From Candolleomyces eurysporus (Eukaryota; Basidiomycota; Agaricomycetes; Agaricales; Psathyrellaceae): 12,915 nucleotides of DNA. The notes under the pieces were generated by a model, which did not search any database, was not told where the DNA came from, and worked only from the letters and a program-made list of their open reading frames with translations. Location of the stretch: NCBI GenBank assembly GCA_027579435.1, contig JANBPK010000622.1, positions 1 to 12,915 on the forward strand, read 5' to 3'. A program made the translations under genes and the position numbers. Below are positions 9,241 to 12,915 of the stretch, piece after piece; positions within the stretch are counted from its first letter, which is position 1, and every line of letters starts with the position of its first letter.

Positions 9241-9276
9241 ATCATCGAGGTTCGAAAAGAAGTGCTCAATTCTTCC
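9237..9276 (-). promoter_or_regulatory. pro-pol overlap, candidate -1 frameshift region
   Basis: The pro frame stops at 9239-9237 and the pol frame, open from a TAG at 9279-9277, lies in -1 relative to it. No ATG occurs in the pol frame in the overlap. Within it, the pro-frame codons TCT TTT CGA allow a Phe tRNA on TTT to re-pair one base back on TTT. No perfect X XXY YYZ heptamer is present. Re-initiation after the ATGATTTGA stop context is an alternative. Confidence 0.4.
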
Positions 9277-10526
9277 CTATAGAGTGCAGGTATCTCGCCC
9301 CGCGGGAAAGAAGGAACAACAACTCTTCGCCCTGAGTTCGGATCAGTGAGTGTCATCATATGCGAACCATCGGGATGATTGTGAGATTGAGCACTCATGA
9401 CAGAGAGGAATGGCCGTCCAAGCAAAATCTTGTACGCCGCGTCGCGGACGATGTGTAGCTGAACATAAGCTATGACGCCATCTCCACATTGAATAGGTAC
9501 GTTTCTTGCCAATCCTAAAGTTCTTGCCGTGGTGCGGTTCGAAGACTGGAGGCCTATGGTGAGGTCAGGGTCCCAGGATATTCCGAGAGTCCTAGCCGCC
9601 GCCTCGCTTGCTGAACACACTTGTGAACCTTCATCAAAGATGCATTCTTCGTGCCGCGCGTGATTTACGACAGGGAAGAAGACGCGAATCTTTTCAGATT
9701 CTGTGGCAGTAACCATTCCTTTGACTTCTGCCTTATGATGTTCGGAAAGAAAAACCTCCACCGCATCTGGTATAATGAGGCCTCCAGCTGGGACTTTTCC
9801 CAAGCCGTCTGACTTGTAACACATTGGAACCGGTAAGTCTTGTAGGAGTACTTCTACCACTTCTTCAGAAGTCTTCTCTTCTTCTTCCTCAGGTACCTCT
9901 TCCACAGTAGCCCTTTGAGAAGGCAGAGGAACTAGAGGTTCCTCCGTTCTCGGACTAGCGGCGTCAATTTGAGAGTAGATTTCAGAGAGAGCGTTTAAGT
10001 AACTGAGAGAATCTTGACCAAGCTCGGTCATAGTATCTTCTAGTTCTTGTAGCAATGCTCCCCGCAATTCTTCCGTCCTTCCAGACCTGGAGCGGTCCCA
10101 CTTGCCTTTCTTTAGCAGCTCAATAGCTTCTTGCCGTGCAATTGGCGAGACCATAGCAAGGTCCTCGAACTTCATGGGATGTGGTATAGAGAAAATTTCT
10201 TTCATAATTCCCATTATGAGCTCTTTCCTTGCTTGCTTGAGAGCATGCACGCTCCGCCCAGCGGGCGCTTCAGCCGGCGTCTTTCCCGGCGCCAAAACCT
10301 TTCCTCCTTGAATAGGCTTTGTCCTTAAGGGAGGAACCTGCACATACGGCATCAACTTCCGAGTAGGTTCCACCACTTCGAGTCCACTTGGTTCTAATAA
10401 ATTTTTATCTTTTTGTATATTGGTGGTATCGTTGACCTTGCTAGTTCGGCCCTCCAGAGAGTTACCCCGGTTCTTGTCAACGTTTCGTGTAGAGACTGGG
10501 GCGCGTTCCTTCGCTGGGCCTCTCAA
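9237..10526 (-). CDS. pro: Retrotransposon aspartic protease ORF
   Basis: Cleaves the element's polyproteins during particle maturation. The C-terminal third, just after a Glu-rich linker, holds a retropepsin-like domain with the pattern IFDEGSQV (catalytic Asp with E instead of the usual T/S at the next position) and, about 80 residues later, ILLGRPFL, the conserved hydrophobic-Gly motif of gypsy proteases. The N-terminal two thirds is hydrophilic with short helical stretches and no recognised domain; it may be a linker or nucleocapsid extension. The frame is in -1 relative to gag and overlaps gag by at least 57 nt upstream of 10526. The first codon quoted here is TTG with no AUG, so translation is probably by frameshift from gag. 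Pol follows in another -1 frame. The reading frame is intact. Confidence 0.82.
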   Translation of the reverse strand: MRGPAKERAPVSTRNVDKNRGNSLEGRTSKVNDTTNIQKDKNLLEPSGLEVVEPTRKLMPYVQVPPLRTKPIQGGKVLAPGKTPAEAPAGRSVHALKQARKELIMGIMKEIFSIPHPMKFEDLAMVSPIARQEAIELLKKGKWDRSRSGRTEELRGALLQELEDTMTELGQDSLSYLNALSEIYSQIDAASPRTEEPLVPLPSQRATVEEVPEEEEEKTSEEVVEVLLQDLPVPMCYKSDGLGKVPAGGLIIPDAVEVFLSEHHKAEVKGMVTATESEKIRVFFPVVNHARHEECIFDEGSQVCSASEAAARTLGISWDPDLTIGLQSSNRTTARTLGLARNVPIQCGDGVIAYVQLHIVRDAAYKILLGRPFLSVMSAQSHNHPDGSHMMTLTDPNSGRRVVVPSFPRGEIPALYREELSTSFRTSMI

Positions 10527-10529
10527 AAA
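10523..10529 (-). promoter_or_regulatory. Candidate -1 slippery site at the gag stop
   Basis: The minus strand reads TTTTTGA, with gag codons GAT TTT TGA. A Phe tRNA on TTT can slip back one base and still pair with TTT, after which reading continues TTG AGA GGC in the protease frame. It is not a perfect X XXY YYZ heptamer, because the A site holds the stop. No downstream pseudoknot was established by eye. The five-T run could also be a homopolymer length error, but the pro frame's long overlap with gag argues for a true frame change. Confidence 0.45.
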
Positions 10530-12442
10530 TCCTCTGGGTTGTTGTTTGCCGCCGCTCGACGTGTCTGGAGCTGTAACTGTTCCATGTTCTCGAAGCGTTT
10601 AGACAATTCACACAACTGTTCGAAGACCTCGCGAGTTGAAGGTTCCTTAGGTGTTTCCACCTTTGGTGCCGCCGCCTGAGACGGCTTGAGTTGTTGAGCG
10701 ATTCGGTTCAGGAACGTGTTTTGTTCCTTCTTCATCTGCTCCATTGACTGTTGGAGAACGGAATGAGTGACCGGCTCGTCGTGTTGCTGATAGAACACGT
10801 CGAAAGCTTCTGCCTCTAATTCGTCGTATTCCTCCAATAAGTTCAACTCAGCCTGCGTGGGTCCTTTCCACACGGCGTCAACTCGTGCTTTCATAGTAGT
10901 ACCTTCAGGAACTTCGCGAGCGACAACATTGCCTTTACAGAATATAGTGTTGCCTCTTTGAGTAATCCTTCCTCCTTCGAGTCCTAACCTTACTTCTGGA
11001 CACTGAGAAATAGTATGGGAGTTCTGGCCACAATACCAGCAGCTGAACGTAGCTCCCGCAGGCCGAGTATACATGCCTGGCCGCTGGCCTACCGCTTGGT
11101 TAGAAGGACGGTAAGGAGCTGGAGCCGGAGCTGGCGCCGCACGAACGGTGGTCGAGAAGTTATCGAATTGAGTCGTCAGGAGGGACATGGACTTTTCCAC
11201 TCTATCAAGAGTAGTGAACACCTTAGCCATTTCCTCTGTCATGGACTCCTGCTTGACCTTAAGGGCTTTCAAACCCGCAGATTCAGCACGATCGCTGAGG
11301 CCGCTCGAAGTCATATTTTGAGCATAATCAGCTTCTTCTTCCACATAGGCGAGAGCACCGAATGGTCCTACCGCCGCCACGTCAACCATTTCCGTAGCTA
11401 CCTTAATAACTTCCGCCAATGTAAACGGATCCTCTTCATCTCGCGCCGCTCCATCAGCGTCTACAGCAGGCGCTTTGCGAGAAAGCCGCTCACTAAGCCC
11501 ATCTCTAAAAGTACTCTTTAGTCCACCAATGAACTTGAGAACTAAATCTAGGTTGGCAATAACACCAGATTTGAGAAGGGGCTCCGCTTCAGCTTGAAAG
11601 CCGAGAGCGAACTCGTAAAAAGCAGACTTCTCGTCCCTGCCAATGGGACGTTCTCGAGCTTTGCGACAGAGGTCGTCCAAGCGAGCCATAGATCCTACAT
11701 CGAATCTCGAAGCCTTCGGTAAAATCTTCATAACAGCTTTTCGCCAGTTTTCGAAGTTGTAGGGCTCGAATCCTCCTTCCAGACGAGACCAAAGTCGCGC
11801 CGTCTGAGTATCAAGATAGGATAAGGCGTGCATGACTATTTCTTTGTCTTGCCCGCTTAAACCCGCAACTTTCGCAGCCAATTCCACACCCTCGAAGAAC
11901 CTTGTAGCAGTAGACGGATTAGCCGCGTCGTAAATCAGGTGCTTGCCGCTATACGCAGCCGGCATCGTTTTGACTTGACGCTTAGGGCCTGTATTGCTGC
12001 CTGACGCGCTACCACTTTCGCTTCCAGCCATCTTATCTTTATTGTTTCTTGTAAGAGGTGAGGGGTCAAAGAAGTTTGAAATGAAAGGATTCAAATCAAG
12101 GGTATTTTCTTCACCACCTAAGATTGAAGAATCTAAAGCCGCAGCAATATCTTCTTCTCGAGCCGTATGAAAGCTCGCTTCGCCGATATCAGATTCAGAG
12201 GTCTGCCTCTGAACGTTCTTTCTCTTTGGCTTTGTAGAAGCACGACGGGTAGGTAAATACTCGTTGACCGAATATAAAATTGGTTCACTCGAGTTATGAG
12301 TGCTTCTTCGGGTACCTTGAGGTCTTTCCAACGTTAAACGCGCTTCTTCCTCTTTTCGTGCCGCGTCTTCAGCCAAATAATCAGCTGGAGTAGAACCCGG
12401 CCTCGCAAAGTAGGACGTCTTGTTCGAGTTCGAAAACCTAGT
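10523..12442 (-). CDS. gag: Retrotransposon Gag with zinc knuckle
   Basis: Structural protein that forms the virus-like particle and packages RNA. From the right, it has a disordered charged N-terminal part (to about 12032) and then a helical capsid-type domain, with the MPAAYSGKH...RFFEGVELAAK and LWSRLEGGF...WRKAVMKIL segments typical of gypsy Gag. A coiled-coil-like stretch and an Ala/Pro spacer follow, then a CCHC zinc knuckle (CWYCGQNSHTISQC, codons at 11041-11000) and a long C-terminal helical region of about 160 aa after the knuckle. The frame is open from 12442 (TAG at 12445-12443) without any ATG until 12031. The 12442-12032 part reads like real protein, so Gag may start at a non-AUG codon, from a spliced leader, or simply at 12031 (502 aa). 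It ends at TGA 10525-10523, directly at the candidate frameshift site. Confidence 0.88.
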   Translation of the reverse strand, partial: TRFSNSNKTSYFARPGSTPADYLAEDAARKEEEARLTLERPQGTRRSTHNSSEPILYSVNEYLPTRRASTKPKRKNVQRQTSESDIGEASFHTAREEDIAAALDSSILGGEENTLDLNPFISNFFDPSPLTRNNKDKMAGSESGSASGSNTGPKRQVKTMPAAYSGKHLIYDAANPSTATRFFEGVELAAKVAGLSGQDKEIVMHALSYLDTQTARLWSRLEGGFEPYNFENWRKAVMKILPKASRFDVGSMARLDDLCRKARERPIGRDEKSAFYEFALGFQAEAEPLLKSGVIANLDLVLKFIGGLKSTFRDGLSERLSRKAPAVDADGAARDEEDPFTLAEVIKVATEMVDVAAVGPFGALAYVEEEADYAQNMTSSGLSDRAESAGLKALKVKQESMTEEMAKVFTTLDRVEKSMSLLTTQFDNFSTTVRAAPAPAPAPYRPSNQAVGQRPGMYTRPAGATFSCWYCGQNSHTISQCPEVRLGLEGGRITQRGNTIFCKGNVVAREVPEGTTMKARVDAVWKGPTQAELNLLEEYDELEAEAFDVFYQQHDEPVTHSVLQQSMEQMKKEQNTFLNRIAQQLKPSQAAAPKVETPKEPSTREVFEQLCELSKRFENMEQLQLQTRRAAANNNPEDF

Positions 12443-12529
12443 CTACACAATGGCAGACCAAAATCGAAACCCTCGCTTTAGTCAAGAGAGATGAATATGC
12501 AATTCACCCCCCTTGCGGTGGGCTCCAAA
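12443..12529 (-). other. Short untranslated leader between LTR and gag
   Basis: Leader of the genomic RNA. It contains the candidate primer-binding site and about 65 nt before the gag open frame. There is no ATG on the minus strand in this stretch. A TTGTGTAG sequence just before the open frame (about 12450-12443) resembles a 3' splice site, which would allow a spliced gag mRNA, but no matching upstream exon with an ATG was identified in the leader. Confidence 0.35.
12510..12527 (-). other. Candidate primer-binding site
   Basis: On the minus strand, CA at 12531-12530 is followed by a 2-nt gap and then TGGAGCCCACCGCAAGG. An LTR ending in CA, a gap of 0-3 nt and a TGG-initial tRNA-complementary stretch is the standard layout, and the site lies between the LTR-like region and gag as expected. 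I could not match it to a specific tRNA from memory, so the call rests on position and the TGG start. Confidence 0.38.
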
Positions 12530-12915
12530 TGAAGTGATCGAGAACGGCGAGACTACTTAAACACACAACCTAACACCTACACCAACTCTAAGTCAAGCCG
12601 TGCGAGATAAGTGGTATGTATAGACCTTTGTAGTCGTGCCGCACCAAATCGGGGGTGCGAGTATGGGGGGGGTAGTGTAGAGTATTAAGAATTTACAGAT
12701 TCTCTCTCTTGTGCACACTAATTCCAAGTAATCGAGGAGTACTCGATAATCACACAGTTAACCCTAAGGTTACTTCTTTATAGCTTTGGTCTTTCCTTTA
12801 ACTTAGTATCACGCCGCGCGAGATAAAAGTCACAAATCCAGTCGATTGCAAACGCAAAGTAAACACAAATAAAAACAGCATAAATTCTCTGGGGGGAAAA
12901 CTATGCTAAGAGAGT
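12530..12915 (-). repeat. Candidate 5' LTR, partial (runs off the window)
   Basis: The minus strand ends in ...CACTTCA at 12530, next to the candidate primer-binding site. A TATAAAG box lies at 12782-12776 on the minus strand, about 250 nt before the LTR end and suitably placed for the element promoter. A run of eight G on the plus strand (12665-12672), a TAACCCTAAGG motif (12758-12768) and an ACGCCGCGCGAGAT block (12811-12824) also occur. Blocks resembling the left LTR-like region are in the same order, but no clean repeat is visible at either candidate 3' LTR. No plus- or minus-strand gene is seen. Confidence 0.4.
12776..12782 (-). promoter_or_regulatory. Candidate TATA box of the retrotransposon
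   Basis: The minus strand reads TATAAAG within AAAGCTATAAAGAAG, upstream of the gag leader and inside the LTR-like region. It is a good match to a TATA box and the only one noticed in this region in the right orientation. Transcription would start about 30 nt downstream, giving an R-U5 of roughly 200 nt before the primer-binding site. Confidence 0.35.

Noticed and set aside
12445..12464. Alternative primer-binding site starting TGGTCTGCC on the minus strand
   Set aside because: No CA-ending LTR edge lies directly before it, and the tRNA T-loop complement (TTCGAA) that follows is at the wrong distance. The site at 12527 fits better.
12885..12905. Plus-strand purine tract GGGGGGAAAA as a polypurine tract of another element
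   Set aside because: It is not followed by a clear TG, and no plus-strand retroelement gene is present; too little sequence remains to judge.
1..12915. Repeat-induced point mutation of the retroelement
   Set aside because: Gag, pro and pol have no internal stops apart from N artefacts and keep many CpG sites, so heavy C-to-T mutation is not evident.

Overview
The window looks like fungal nuclear DNA, most likely from a basidiomycete (Agaricomycetes). Two multi-exon genes have short introns of about 50-65 nt with GTRNGY-type donors. Both proteins carry the GKGKQRA-like basic string common in agaricomycete hypothetical proteins. The rest of the coding DNA is a Ty3/Gypsy-type LTR retrotransposon of the kind abundant in mushrooms. 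No rRNA, tRNA, CRISPR array or prokaryotic signal was seen.

Layout. Bases 1-972 are non-coding and include an LTR-like stretch (1-340) with a polypurine tract beside it. A six-exon plus-strand gene (973-3245) encodes a protein of about 657 aa with a CX2CX6CX10CX2CX6C cysteine cluster. Bases 3246-3921 are non-coding and hold a perfect inverted repeat, a minus-strand AATAAA and a second copy of the polypurine tract next to a TG. A second plus-strand multi-exon gene (3922-5440, about 420-425 aa) has a Lys/Glu-rich tail. The minus-strand retrotransposon follows, to be read from right to left: a partial LTR-like region (12530-12915) with a TATA box, a candidate primer-binding site, gag (zinc knuckle), pro (aspartic protease) and pol (reverse transcriptase, RNase H, HHCC/DDE integrase, GPY/F-like module). 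Gag, pro and pol lie in three successive -1 frames. Each reads without an internal stop once one N is dropped from pol.

How the parts relate. The second plus-strand gene fills the space between the pol stop (4 bp away) and a polypurine tract/LTR-like start. It therefore appears to be carried inside the element, antisense to the genomic RNA. An intron-containing passenger gene can survive retrotransposition only in that orientation, because its introns are not spliceable in the genomic strand. The first plus-strand gene sits in the same way beside an identical 16-bp polypurine-tract copy. It may be a second passenger of one large element, or the passenger of an older relative into which this element inserted. 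This antisense, intron-bearing cargo is the most interesting feature here.

Limits. LTR boundaries, primer identity, middle exons of the second gene and both frameshift sites are read by eye. All six N symbols sit directly before homopolymers and look like sequencing artefacts.
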